A stretch of DNA of 64,000 nt. It comes from Rhodovulum sp. (lineage in GTDB: Bacteria > Pseudomonadota > Alphaproteobacteria > Rhodobacterales > Rhodobacteraceae). A program made the translations under genes and the position numbers. Location: assembly GCA_020637615.1 (NCBI GenBank), contig JACKKC010000002.1:162226-226225 (forward strand). The letters run 5' to 3'. The notes beneath the pieces were generated by a model. It saw only the letters and a list, made by a program, of their open reading frames with translations. It did not search any database and was not told the DNA's origin. This document shows positions 8,441-17,121 of the stretch, in pieces (positions within the stretch are counted from its first letter, which is position 1; the number at the start of each line of letters is the position of its first letter).

Positions 8441-9775
8441 TCAGGCAGCCAGCGCCTTTTCGACACCGCGAGCGAGGGACAGGAGGCGGCGGTCGCCCAT
8501 GCTCTTACCCATCAGCATCAGCCCGACCGGCAGCCCGTCGACGGGCAGCGGCAGCGAGATCGCACAGCGGTCAAGGAAGTTCGCAACCGTGGGATTGCGC
8601 AGCGCCAACAAGTTGATCCGGCCGAAGAGCGCCTCGTCCCTCTCGAGCGCGGCAGTCTCCGGCGCGGTGATCGGTACCGTCGGCATCAGCACCGCGTCGA
8701 AGGGCTCGGTGACGGCCGCCGCGCGGGCGATCATCGCCTGCCGTTCGGCGAGCAACGTCTGATACTCGTCCGCGCCCTGGGCTTCCGCCTTGCGGATGCG
8801 GACCGCGACCCGCGGGTCGTATTCCGCCTCGCGCGTGGCGAGCCATTCCCGGTGCAGCACCAGCGCCTCGGCCGCGATGACGCCGCCGCGGGCGTTGAGC
8901 TCCGGCAGCTTCCCGAGATCGGGCAGCGTGATCGGGACAAGCACCGCGCCGGCGGCTTCCAGCCGGCGGAGCGCGCCCCCGAAGGCGGCGGCGACCTCGG
9001 GCGCGACGTCGTCGGTGACGTAATTGTCGAGGACGGCGAGCCGTCGCCCGGCCAGATCCGCCGCGCTCGGGGTCGAGACCGGCTCGCCGGCGAGGGCCGC
9101 ATCGACCAGCGCGCAGCATTCGACCGTGCGGGCGATCGGCCCGATCGAGTCGAGGGATTTCGAGAGCGGGAACGTTCCGTCCTGCGGCACCCGCCGCGCC
9201 GTCGGCTTGAAGCCGGTCAGGCCACAGAAGGCCGCCGGGATCCGGCACGAACCGCCGGTGTCGGTGCCGAGCCCGGCCGCGGCCATGCCGTCGGCAACCG
9301 AGACCGCGGCGCCCGACGACGATCCGCCGGGGATCCGCCTGCGGTCCGCCGGGTTGCCCGGTGTGCCATAGTGCGGATTGAGCCCCAGCCCGGAATAGGC
9401 GAACTCGGTCATGTTGGTGATGCCGACCACCACCATCCCGGCCTCGCGCAGCCGGCGGACCGCCTCGGCGTCGGCCCGAGCCGGCGCCACGGTGCGCAGG
9501 AGCGCAGAGCCCGCGGTCGTGACCTGACCCGCGACGTCGAACAGCGCCTTGACCGACACCGGAATGCCGGCAAGCGGCGAGGCGACGCGCCCCGCCGCTC
9601 GGTCGCGATCGGCCCGCTCGGCCGCCGCGAGGCTGCCCTGCCGGTCGATCCAGGTAAAGGCGCGCGCGCCTTCACCTGCCGGATCGCAGGCCCGCTCGAG
9701 GCAGGCCTCCGTGAGCGCGACGCTGGTCAGCCTGCCCTTGGCCAGCTGGCGGGACAGAACGGCGATCGGTTCCAT
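8441..9775 (-). CDS. Amidase (amidase signature family)
   Basis: A 444-residue amidase. The Ser-cisSer-Lys triad is readable: Lys76 in S-V-K-A, Ser152 in the P-G-G-S-S-S-G-A-A motif, and Ser176 in T-D-T-G-G-S-C-R. These enzymes hydrolyse carboxamides to acid and ammonia or amine. The start is ATG 9775, which overlaps the cupin stop by one base, so translation is coupled; the longer open frame upstream is a shadow of the cupin gene. No signal peptide is present, so it acts in the cytoplasm. The substrate is unknown. Confidence 0.88.
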   Translation of the reverse strand: MEPIAVLSRQLAKGRLTSVALTEACLERACDPAGEGARAFTWIDRQGSLAAAERADRDRAAGRVASPLAGIPVSVKALFDVAGQVTTAGSALLRTVAPARADAEAVRRLREAGMVVVGITNMTEFAYSGLGLNPHYGTPGNPADRRRIPGGSSSGAAVSVADGMAAAGLGTDTGGSCRIPAAFCGLTGFKPTARRVPQDGTFPLSKSLDSIGPIARTVECCALVDAALAGEPVSTPSAADLAGRRLAVLDNYVTDDVAPEVAAAFGGALRRLEAAGAVLVPITLPDLGKLPELNARGGVIAAEALVLHREWLATREAEYDPRVAVRIRKAEAQGADEYQTLLAERQAMIARAAAVTEPFDAVLMPTVPITAPETAALERDEALFGRINLLALRNPTVANFLDRCAISLPLPVDGLPVGLMLMGKSMGDRRLLSLARGVEKALAA

Positions 9776-10161
9776 CACTTGTCCTGGTCGTAGTAGTGGA
9801 TCTCGAGCAGGACGCAGCCGCCCTCCGACTTGAACGGGCCGTGGTAGGCGCCGGGCGGCCGGCAGGCGTAGGTGTTCGGGGCGAAGGCTTCGCCCCCCTC
9901 GCCCTGCTCGTCGTTGCCGACGATCAGGTCGCCCGACACGAGATAGACCTCCTCCCAATAGTCATGGACGAAGGGCTTCGTCGTGTAGACGCCGGGCCCG
10001 AAGCGCAGCAACCGGGTGCGGTTGCCGACCTTGCCGGTCTCGTCGAGCTTGCCCGCGAGAATCTTCTGCTGGATCCCCGCCGGATAGCCCGGCGGGGTCT
10101 GCCAGCCGTCGACCCCCATGTCGACGGCGTGGAATTCCTTGTGCTCCTTGTCGATCGCCAT
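9775..10161 (-). CDS. Cupin domain protein
   Basis: A 128-residue single-domain cupin. The central part reads K-P-F-V-H-D-Y-W-E-E-V-Y-L-V-S-G-D-L, a metal-cupin motif 1 variant, followed by Y-A-C-R-P-P-G-A-Y-H-G-P-F as motif 2. I chose ATG 10161; GTG 10170 is an alternative that overlaps the upstream stop by one further codon. It sits between the monooxygenase and the amidase, so it may be a small dioxygenase, isomerase or decarboxylase acting on the hydroxylated product, but the sequence alone does not decide this. Confidence 0.8.
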   Translation of the reverse strand: MAIDKEHKEFHAVDMGVDGWQTPPGYPAGIQQKILAGKLDETGKVGNRTRLLRFGPGVYTTKPFVHDYWEEVYLVSGDLIVGNDEQGEGGEAFAPNTYACRPPGAYHGPFKSEGGCVLLEIHYYDQDK

Positions 10162-10166
10162 GGCGC

Positions 10167-11648
10167 TCACTCCGCCGCGACCTGGACCTTCGACAGTTCC
10201 TCGTCGAGCGAGTAGCTGTCGAGCATCCGGTCCACGAGGCCGGTCGCGCCGTCCCAGTCGAAGGTGCGGAACGAGTGGTTCTTGGTCACGAAGGTCGCGC
10301 CGGCATAGAACATCTCGTACTGGGTGTGGCGCGAGGCGAATTCCGAACCGATCGCGTCCCAGGCGAGACGGAAGAACTTCACCCGGCCCTCGGAGTTCGT
10401 CGTCGGCGATTGCTGGGTCTTGCCGATCAGCCCGCGGAGCTCGGGGTTGCCGAAATCCTCGAGCGACGAGGGCAACATGATCAGACCGCCCCCCGCAAGC
10501 TCGCGCAGCGCGCCGATGAAGCTGTTGTAGTTCTGCTGCGTCAGAACCTGCGCGGAATAGAGCAGCGAGCCGTCGGGCACGTAGTAGCCGTTGACGATCC
10601 TGCCCTTCGCTTCCAGCGCATGGACGAAGGCCTCGACCAGGGTGCATTGCGCGGCAAGCTGCCCCAGCGTCTCGCGCACCTGCGGGAAGGCGATGATCCC
10701 GTTAGTCTCGGCGATCTTGCGCGCGATCCCCATCAGGAAGCGCATCTTCACCGACAACCGGATCATGGCCTGGTAGTTCTGGTAGACATGCGCCGGGGTG
10801 GCGTGGAACTGGCCGGCGGTGAGCTTAATGTCCTGGTTCACGAACACCCGGTCCCACGGCACCTTGACGTCGTCGAAGTAGAGCACCGCGTCGTTCTCGT
10901 CGAAGCGCGACGCCAGCGGGTAGTCGAAGACGTTGCCCGCATGCTCCTCGTAGGACCGGCGCGACAGGATCTTCAGGCCCTTGGCGTTCATGGGGATGGC
11001 GAAGGAGATCGCGTAGCGCTCCTCGCCCTCGCGCAGCGGCTGGATGCAAGTGACGAAGACTTCGTTGGCCACGATGCCGCCGGTCGCCAGCATCTTGGCG
11101 CCGCGCACGGTGATGCCCTCGGCATCCTGGTCCACGACGCCGGCTGAAAGAAACGGATCGGCCTGCTCGTTCGCGGCCTTGGAGCGGTCGGCCTGCGGGT
11201 TGATGATGACGTAGGTGAGATAGAGCTCGTTGTCGCGGACATGGTGGTAGTAGTCCGCCAGCGCCTTGGCCCGGGCCGGATCGGCCGCCTCGAAGAGAGG
11301 CAGGCCCATGTACATGCCCGAGATGCAGGAGGCGACATGGTCGGGCGCGCGGCCGAGGAAGCCGCCGTGCAGCTCGGTCCAGGCCTCGAGCGCCCGGCGC
11401 CGCTCGACCAGGTCGGCATAGCTCTTCGGAAGTTGCCAGATGCGGTTCGCCCGCTCGCCGTTGCCGGTGTCGAAGGTCATCAGTTCGACGTTCTCGGGCC
11501 GCGACTGGAAATCGTACATCTTCGCCACGGACTGCACGGTACGGCGGAAGGACGGGTGCACCGTCACGTCGCCGGCCTCGGCACCGTTGATATAGACGGT
11601 GCGGCCGTCCTTGAGGGACGCGGTATGCTGGTCTCCGGTCTTGAGCAT
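10167..11648 (-). CDS. 4-hydroxyphenylacetate 3-hydroxylase family FADH2-dependent monooxygenase (HpaB-like)
   Basis: A 493-residue protein of the HpaB family with N, middle and C domains resembling acyl-CoA dehydrogenase folds. Family members use FADH2 and oxygen to hydroxylate phenols or related rings. The M-L-K-T-G-D-Q-H start, the R-P-E-N-V-E-L-M-T-F-D segment and the Q-Q-S-P-T-T-N-S-E-G-R-V-K-F-F-R-L-A-W-D-A-I-G-S region (not contiguous here) fit the family. ATG 11648 is preceded by GGGAGA. The gene for its flavin reductase partner lies 23 bases upstream. The substrate need not be hydroxyphenylacetate; neighbours suggest an amide or N-containing aromatic. Confidence 0.86.
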   Translation of the reverse strand: MLKTGDQHTASLKDGRTVYINGAEAGDVTVHPSFRRTVQSVAKMYDFQSRPENVELMTFDTGNGERANRIWQLPKSYADLVERRRALEAWTELHGGFLGRAPDHVASCISGMYMGLPLFEAADPARAKALADYYHHVRDNELYLTYVIINPQADRSKAANEQADPFLSAGVVDQDAEGITVRGAKMLATGGIVANEVFVTCIQPLREGEERYAISFAIPMNAKGLKILSRRSYEEHAGNVFDYPLASRFDENDAVLYFDDVKVPWDRVFVNQDIKLTAGQFHATPAHVYQNYQAMIRLSVKMRFLMGIARKIAETNGIIAFPQVRETLGQLAAQCTLVEAFVHALEAKGRIVNGYYVPDGSLLYSAQVLTQQNYNSFIGALRELAGGGLIMLPSSLEDFGNPELRGLIGKTQQSPTTNSEGRVKFFRLAWDAIGSEFASRHTQYEMFYAGATFVTKNHSFRTFDWDGATGLVDRMLDSYSLDEELSKVQVAAE

Positions 11649-11671
11649 GTTTCTCTCCCGTTGGGGTTGCT

Positions 11672-12190
11672 TCAGTAGTGTATGTCGAGCGGCCAGAGGG
11701 GCGGGGCTTCCTCGCCGGGATGCAGCTTCGCGTAGCGGCCCTTCGAGAAGACGAGCGGCATCCGCTCCGGCTTGGCCGTGAAGCGACGGATCGCCGCGAT
11801 GAAGAGGATATGGTCGCCCGCCTCGTGCCGGGCGTGGGCGTCGCATTCGAAGACCGCCGCCGCGCCGTGCAGCACCGGCGCGCCGCCGTGACCAACCGTA
11901 TAGTCGATGCCCTCCCACTTCGCGCCGGGCCGGGCGAAGCGGTTGGAAACCGCCTGCTGGGACTCTGCGAGGACGTGGATGGCGTAGGCCTTCGCCTCCT
12001 GCCACACCGGAAGGCCCCGCGCCCGACGGTCGATCGAAAAGAGGACCAATGCCGGGTCGAGAGAGAGCGAGTTGAACGAGCTCATCGTCATGCCGAGAAG
12101 CTCGTCCCCCGAGCGTGCGGTGACGATGCAGACGCCGGTCGGGAACTGCCCGAGCGTCCGGCGCAGGGCCATGGGATCGAGGTCGGTCAT
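11672..12190 (-). CDS. Flavin reductase (HpaC-like)
   Basis: A 172-residue flavin reductase domain protein. The N-terminal L-R-R-T-L-G-Q-F-P-T-G-V-C-I-V-T-A motif, the M-T-M-S-S-F-N-S-L-S-L-D-P flavin-binding stretch and the final G-R-Y-A-K-L motif are classic for this family. It would supply FADH2 or FMNH2 to the adjacent HpaB-like monooxygenase, making a two-component system. Its ATG overlaps the marR stop by one base. Confidence 0.88.
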   Translation of the reverse strand: MTDLDPMALRRTLGQFPTGVCIVTARSGDELLGMTMSSFNSLSLDPALVLFSIDRRARGLPVWQEAKAYAIHVLAESQQAVSNRFARPGAKWEGIDYTVGHGGAPVLHGAAAVFECDAHARHEAGDHILFIAAIRRFTAKPERMPLVFSKGRYAKLHPGEEAPPLWPLDIHY

Positions 12191-12732
12191 CAGCTGCTCC
12201 GATCGCTGTCGAGGAGGTAGTCGGCGAGGACGACGGCGCGCTCGGCGCTGCGCCGGAGGTCGCTTGCCATGCGCACGAGCCTGTCCATGTCCTCGGCCGC
12301 GAGCGGCTCGAAGATCGCGTCGTTGATCTCGCGCTGCATCGGCGCCAACATGAGCAGGAGCTTCCGCCCCTGATCCGTCAGCGTCAGGTTGACCCGGCGC
12401 AGGTCGTCGGGGTTCGTGGCCTTGGCGACAATGCCGAGCCTGACGAGCTTCTTCGTCTCGGTGGTCACGAAGGGTGCGGAAAGCCCGAGATGTTCGGCGA
12501 GATCCTTTACGCCTACGCCACCCTTGCCCTGCAGCTGCCGGATCGAGACGACGAGCGTGTACTGGATGCCCGACAGGCCGAGGAAGGCACCGAAGCGGCC
12601 GCGCACCGCCTCCAGGCTCGCCGAGAAGGCAAGCAGATCGTGCAGCATCGACCGAAAGGTGGCATCTGTCCCCTCCTTGAGGAGCTCGGGCCGGGACACC
12701 GTCAGTTCGCTATGAAGATCGCCCTTGGTCAT
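12190..12732 (-). CDS. MarR family transcriptional regulator
   Basis: A 180-residue winged-helix regulator. Helix-turn-helix residues lie around G-V-K-D-L-A-E-H-L-G-L-S-A-P-F-V-T-T-E (about 73-91), and the wing carries N-P-D-D-L-R-R-V-N-L (about 107-116). It is the first gene of the catabolic operon and is followed immediately by the flavin reductase gene. The perfect palindrome 27-47 bases upstream of its start is its probable operator, giving autoregulation that is relieved by an aromatic or amide ligand, as is common in MarR-controlled degradation operons. Confidence 0.88.
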   Translation of the reverse strand: MTKGDLHSELTVSRPELLKEGTDATFRSMLHDLLAFSASLEAVRGRFGAFLGLSGIQYTLVVSIRQLQGKGGVGVKDLAEHLGLSAPFVTTETKKLVRLGIVAKATNPDDLRRVNLTLTDQGRKLLLMLAPMQREINDAIFEPLAAEDMDRLVRMASDLRRSAERAVVLADYLLDSDRSS

Positions 12733-12758
12733 TTCTGATACGCCTGTGATATATCCAT

Positions 12759-12779
12759 ATAGTTAGCAAAACTAACTAT
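12759..12779. promoter_or_regulatory. Probable MarR operator: perfect 8-bp inverted repeat
   Basis: ATAGTTAG (12759-12766) and CTAACTAT (12772-12779) are exact inverse complements with a five-base spacer. The site is just upstream of the MarR start and is strikingly AT-rich. Its size and position match known MarR-family operators. A regulator bound here would block transcription of the operon on the minus strand. Confidence 0.65.
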
Positions 12780-12780
12780 C

Positions 12781-13758
12781 TTAGTAAAGCAAAATCCCGC
12801 CTGGCCAAGCCATTGAAAAGCCTCGGCTTCGGTTCACAGGCGAAGGACGGTTTGGCAACGAGCCCGAATCACTACCGACAAGCCAGTCGATCCCGTCGAG
12901 CAGGTGCCCGAGCTGTGGTGCCGACATCGCCACTACTGAGACGATCCGCGGCGCCGCCCCGTCTGGACGGTCTAGAGCTGCAATACCCGAGATCATTCCC
13001 TTCTGGCGCCCAAAAGGATGGGTAGCAGTATCACCCACGCGCTAAGCAAGCGGCTCCCACCGGAGGAGTACATCTGATCGTAGTCCCGACTTCACTGCCG
13101 GCTGGCGACCATAGGGTCTCAACAAGACTCACTGCTGGCGCAAATACCCCACGCACGAAATCTACGTGTCTCGAAGATTTGCAGACCAGAGACCGCTCGA
13201 CCGCCGTTTCCATTCCTCTACCAAGCTCACGACACGGACAGCTTTCCGCCAGTTCCAGCAGCCAGAGTTTCTCGCTTTTTAGGAATTTGGCCGCAGGGCT
13301 GCCCACTTCGAATCCGCCTCACGGACTGCTACCGGTTCTCTATCGGCAGGTTCTCTCCGGACCCGTTCACTACTGGCCGTTTTGTGATCAGGTTAAAGAC
13401 ATTGATCAAAGGCGGCTTTCTCATCGCACGCTGCTCCGCTTTTCGCATTGAATGCTGGTTTGCAGCGACGACCGAGATCCAACCGCGTGCGCGTGGATAT
13501 ACTGCGTTCGGGCGCGAAGGCGATAGACGCCAAACCTCAGCTCCCGTTTTGGATTGACGTCAAAAGCGGTCGTCCGGAAGGTCGAGAAACGCCGCATTTT
13601 GTGCGGGAACTGCCGGTCATTCGGCGCAGCGCGGAAGAACGATCCACGGCCTTGGGTGACGCAACCCCTGCAGAGCGGTAGTCTCAGGACAACGGCAGAG
13701 CTTTCACCGAGCCCCGTGTCATGCGTGCGCGGGTAACGGGCATTCACGAAGGGAGTTT
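12781..13758. other. Long stretch with no supported gene
   Basis: Nearly 1 kb between the MarR promoter and the next plus-strand gene. Only short open frames (60-136 codons) occur, and none shows a recognisable domain, ribosome site or the neighbours' codon use. By eye the GC content is clearly lower than in flanking genes. It may be decayed foreign DNA or an old gene remnant; nothing in it could be named. Confidence 0.5.
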
Positions 13759-13761
13759 GTG

Positions 13762-15561
13762 ATGCGGTCGATAGCCGGCAGTGCGGCACTTCTTCTGGGG
13801 ACGATGCTGGCGTCTGGGACCGCCGCGGCACAGGAGATCGCGGACACGATCTACTCGGGCGGGCCGATCCTGACCGTCAACGACGCCCAGCCCACCGCCG
13901 AGGCGGTAGCGGTGAAGGATGGGACGATCCTTGCCGTCGGCACCTTGGACGACGTGTCCGCGCATCGGGGTGACGGCACGGAGATGTTCGAACTCGACGG
14001 CCGCACCATGGTGCCGGGGTTTGTGGACAGCCACGGCCACGTGGTGCTGGGCGGCATCCAGGCGCTGTCGGCCAATATGCTGGCGCCACCCGACGGCGAG
14101 GTGGCCGACATTCCCAGCCTGCAGCAGGGTCTGCGCAGCTGGGTCGAGGCGAACCGCGAGACGGTCGAGGCGGTCAACCTGATCATCGGCTTCGGCTACG
14201 ACAATGCGCAGATGGCAGAGTTGCGGCATCCGACGCGCGCGGAGCTCGACGAGGTCTCGGCCGAGATTCCGATCCTGGTCATCCACCAGTCGGGGCATCT
14301 CGGCGTGGCGAACTCGAAGGCGCTGGAAGTTGCCGGGATCACCGACGACTCCGAAAACCCACCGGGTGGGGTAATCCGCCGCGGCGAGGACGGCCGGCCC
14401 AACGGGGTGCTCGAGGAATACGCCTTCTTCGGCACGTTGGTGCCGCTGCTGAGCCAGCTGGGACCGGAAGGATTCCAGGCATTTGCCAAGGCCGGGGCCG
14501 AGATGTGGGCGCGCTTTGGCTATACCACGGCGCAGGAAGGCCGGTCGAGCGCCGGGAATGTCGCGGCGCTGAAGGCGGTGGATGCGGCAGGCGAGCTGCC
14601 GATCGATGTGGTGGCCTTTCCCGACGTTCTGGAGGCGCGTGACTTCATCGAAGAGAACGTCTCCCGGGACTATGACGGCCACGTCCGCGTGGGCGGCTGC
14701 AAGCTCACCATCGACGGTTCGCCGCAGGGCTTCACCGCCTTGCGCGACCGGCCCTATTACGATCCGGTGGGCGACTACCCGCCGGGATACAAGGGCTATG
14801 CCGCGATCACCGAGGAGCAGGTGAACGACGCGGTCGACTGGTGCTTCGGCCATGGCTTCCAGATCCTCACCCATGCCAACGGAGAGGGCGCCTCGGACAT
14901 GCTGATTGCCGCGATCGCCGCGGCCGAGGAGAAATATGGGCCCGCCGTGAACCGCCCGGTGCTGGTGCATGGCCAGTTCCTGCGCGAGGACCAGGTGGAC
15001 AGCATCAAGGAACTGGGCATCTTCCCCTCGCTCTTTCCCATGCACACCTACTACTGGGGCGACTGGCATCGCGATCACACGGTGGGGCCGGAGAATGCGG
15101 ACAATATCTCGCCCACGGGCTGGGTGCGCGAGCGTGGCATGATGTTCGGCAGCCATCACGACGCGCCGGTTGCCTTCCCGAACAGCATGCGGATCCTTTC
15201 GGCTACGGTGACACGGCGCACCCGCTCGGGCGACATCCTCGGCCCGGCACAGCGGGTCGGCGTGATGGACGCGCTGAAGGCTCTGACGATCTGGCCCGCC
15301 TGGCAGCATTTCGAGGAGGACCGGAAAGGCAGTATCGAAACCGGCAAGCTGGCCGATTTCGTGGTCCTCTCGGACGATCCCATGGCGGTCGATCCCGAAA
15401 CCCTGGCCGATCTCGAGGTACTGGTGACGATTAAGGACGGCGTGGTGGTCTACGAGGCGCCGGCGGGCGAGAAGAAGACCGAACTCCGGGATCGCCCCTT
15501 CCTCGGCGACCCGGCGGGCGCGCACGGCTTGATGGAGGCGATGAGCAGGGGATCGGGGTAG
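13762..15561 (+). CDS. Exported amidohydrolase (YtcJ/amidohydrolase-3 family), second copy
   Basis: A 599-residue hydrolase with a signal peptide (residues 1-24). I chose ATG 13762, six bases after GGGAG; GTG 13759 is too close to that site. The metal motif G-F-V-D-S-H-G-H is at 86-93 (His91, His93), with later T-H-A-N-G-E-G and G-S-H-H-D-A-P-V motifs contributing metal ligands. The S-I-E-T-G-K-L-A-D-F-V-V-L segment closes the domain. It belongs to the same family as the protein encoded at 6708-8399 but differs in detail. It stands alone on the plus strand. Confidence 0.86.
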   Translation: MRSIAGSAALLLGTMLASGTAAAQEIADTIYSGGPILTVNDAQPTAEAVAVKDGTILAVGTLDDVSAHRGDGTEMFELDGRTMVPGFVDSHGHVVLGGIQALSANMLAPPDGEVADIPSLQQGLRSWVEANRETVEAVNLIIGFGYDNAQMAELRHPTRAELDEVSAEIPILVIHQSGHLGVANSKALEVAGITDDSENPPGGVIRRGEDGRPNGVLEEYAFFGTLVPLLSQLGPEGFQAFAKAGAEMWARFGYTTAQEGRSSAGNVAALKAVDAAGELPIDVVAFPDVLEARDFIEENVSRDYDGHVRVGGCKLTIDGSPQGFTALRDRPYYDPVGDYPPGYKGYAAITEEQVNDAVDWCFGHGFQILTHANGEGASDMLIAAIAAAEEKYGPAVNRPVLVHGQFLREDQVDSIKELGIFPSLFPMHTYYWGDWHRDHTVGPENADNISPTGWVRERGMMFGSHHDAPVAFPNSMRILSATVTRRTRSGDILGPAQRVGVMDALKALTIWPAWQHFEEDRKGSIETGKLADFVVLSDDPMAVDPETLADLEVLVTIKDGVVVYEAPAGEKKTELRDRPFLGDPAGAHGLMEAMSRGSG

Positions 15562-15689
15562 ACAGACCGGCGCGGGGCCTGCTTGCCCGGGGGTTGCCGG
15601 CGTCGCCTCGGGTCGTCGGCTGCATCCCCGTTTTTCTGAGTGCCACGCCGTCTGCTGCCTCGATCCGGCCTTGGTGGGCAGCGAGGCCG

Positions 15690-16101
15690 GACCTTCGTGG
15701 CGAGCCTCCGCTTCGACGGCATGGTTGCACCCATGGTCCTCAACAGTCCGATCAACGGTGCCTGGTTCGAGGTCTATGTCTGCCAAGTGCTCGCGCCAGT
15801 GCTCCACCCCGGCGACATCGTGGTCATGGACAGCTTCTCCAGTGACAAGCGCGCCTCCGTCAGCGCGATGATCGAGACGAGGGGCGCAGGGCTCGCCTTC
15901 CTTCCGCCATACAGCTCCGACTTCAACCCCATCGAGACGGCCTTCGCAAAGCTGAAATCGCGGTTGCGCAAGGCTGCAGGGCGTACCGTCGACGGGATCT
16001 GGAGCACAATCGGCGATCTCGTCGAGTCATCACACCGCAGGCATGCACCAACGACTTTGCCGCTGCAGGCCATGATGGCGATCGTTCGATCACCGCGCTA
16101 G
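15690..16101 (+). pseudogene. IS630 family transposase remnant (3' part, frameshifted)
   Basis: The visible frame (R-T-F-V-A-S-L-R-F-D-G onward) matches the C-terminal half of IS630 DDE transposases. V-V-M-D-S-F-S-S-D-K corresponds to the usual V-V-M-D-N-L-G-S-H-K, and F-L-P-P-Y-S-S-D-F-N-P-I-E carries the final Glu. The N-terminal half with the first Asp is missing. Near 16026 the family's ending continues in another frame (T-P-Q-A-C-T-N-D-F-A-A-A-G-H-D), so there is a frameshift as well. No terminal inverted repeats were found. It is a dead fragment. Confidence 0.75.
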
Positions 16102-16248
16102 GTCCATCGAAAACGGTTTGCCCACCTTGTTGCCCCGATTCCTGCCTTGGGACCGAGCGGCACGACCGCGCCGCTTTGGGAATTCCCACAGGTCCAAGAC
16201 GAACGGGCCCCGAACCAGAGCCTCCATCCGAACTGAAAACTGGCGCTT

Positions 16249-16941
16249 TCAGCGGATTGCAGGCTGCGCCGAAATCGACTGGCGGACTGCCTCGCCAGTG
16301 TTCATCAGATGCGCGCGCCAGACGTCGAAGGCCTTTTCGGCATCGCCGTCCCGCATCGCCGCCATCAAGGCGTCGTGCTCGGCCACCGCCTGTCGCCAGC
16401 GGTCCGCCGAAAAGATTGCGAGATAGCGACCACGCCGCGCCCGCAGCATCAGGCGCGCGTGCACATCGGAGAGGATCGGGTTGCCGGCGAGGGCGACGAT
16501 CCGCTCGTGGATCGTGGTGTTCAGTTCGAAATAGGTCTCGCGGTCCCCCTGCTCGTAGAAGTCGTGCATCCTGTCATGAAGCGCCAGCAGGTCGGTCAGG
16601 TCGGCCGGGTCGATGCGCCGGGTTGCCTGCTCAGCGGCGAGCGCCTCGACGATTGCGATCACCTCGAAGAGGGCGTCGACTTCGGAAAGCTCGAGCGGCT
16701 TCACGCGCGCACCGCGATGGATCGGGCTGTCGACGAGACCGTCGAGTACCAGCGTCTTGATTGCCTCCCGCATCGGCGTTCTCGACACCCCGAGGCGTTC
16801 GGCGAGGTCGCTTTCGACGATCCTTTCGCCGGGTGCGAGTTCGCCGGTCACGATCATTCTTCGAAGCGCGTCGACCACGCGAACATGGAGCGAACTCCGA
16901 TCGAGCAGTCCGCCCGCTGTTGCCTTCTCGCCAGAACGCAT
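16249..16941 (-). CDS. GntR family transcriptional regulator (FCD subfamily)
   Basis: A 230-residue regulator. The winged helix lies in residues 17-82 with E-S-D-L-A-E-R-L-G-V-S-R-T-P-M-R-E-A as recognition region, followed by an FCD domain (E-L-N-T-T-I-H-E-R-I, E-H-D-A-L-M-A-A-M metal-site segments). The start is ATG 16941; the longer frame upstream runs antisense to the TRAP genes and is a shadow. It is divergent from the TRAP operon, and the TTGCAT palindrome at 17011-17027 lies between them, so it probably controls that operon. Confidence 0.88.
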   Translation of the reverse strand: MRSGEKATAGGLLDRSSLHVRVVDALRRMIVTGELAPGERIVESDLAERLGVSRTPMREAIKTLVLDGLVDSPIHRGARVKPLELSEVDALFEVIAIVEALAAEQATRRIDPADLTDLLALHDRMHDFYEQGDRETYFELNTTIHERIVALAGNPILSDVHARLMLRARRGRYLAIFSADRWRQAVAEHDALMAAMRDGDAEKAFDVWRAHLMNTGEAVRQSISAQPAIR

Positions 16942-17003
16942 CGCCGGTCCCCGAAGTGAATGCCTGACTCCCAATAGCCTAGGCGGGCATGGTCGTCCAG
17001 GGT

Positions 17004-17027
17004 TTGCATGTTGCATACTGCATGCAA
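17004..17027. promoter_or_regulatory. Candidate GntR operator
   Basis: TTGCAT (17011-17016) and ATGCAA (17022-17027) form a perfect inverted repeat with a five-base spacer. A third copy, TTGCATG, sits directly before it at 17004-17010. The site lies between the divergent GntR gene and the TRAP operon, where an FCD-type GntR regulator would be expected to bind. Confidence 0.5.
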
Positions 17028-17121
17028 TCCTGTTATCAGAGATTCGGAAGTGCCCGAATCTATGCCCCCGGCGTCCCGTGAGCAGGCCGCCACTCATCGA
17101 ATCGCCAGCATGGAGCGAAAC

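Noticed and set aside
13744..15807. 687-codon minus-strand frame over the second amidohydrolase
   Set aside because: Shadow frame; the exported amidohydrolase on the plus strand has all motifs.
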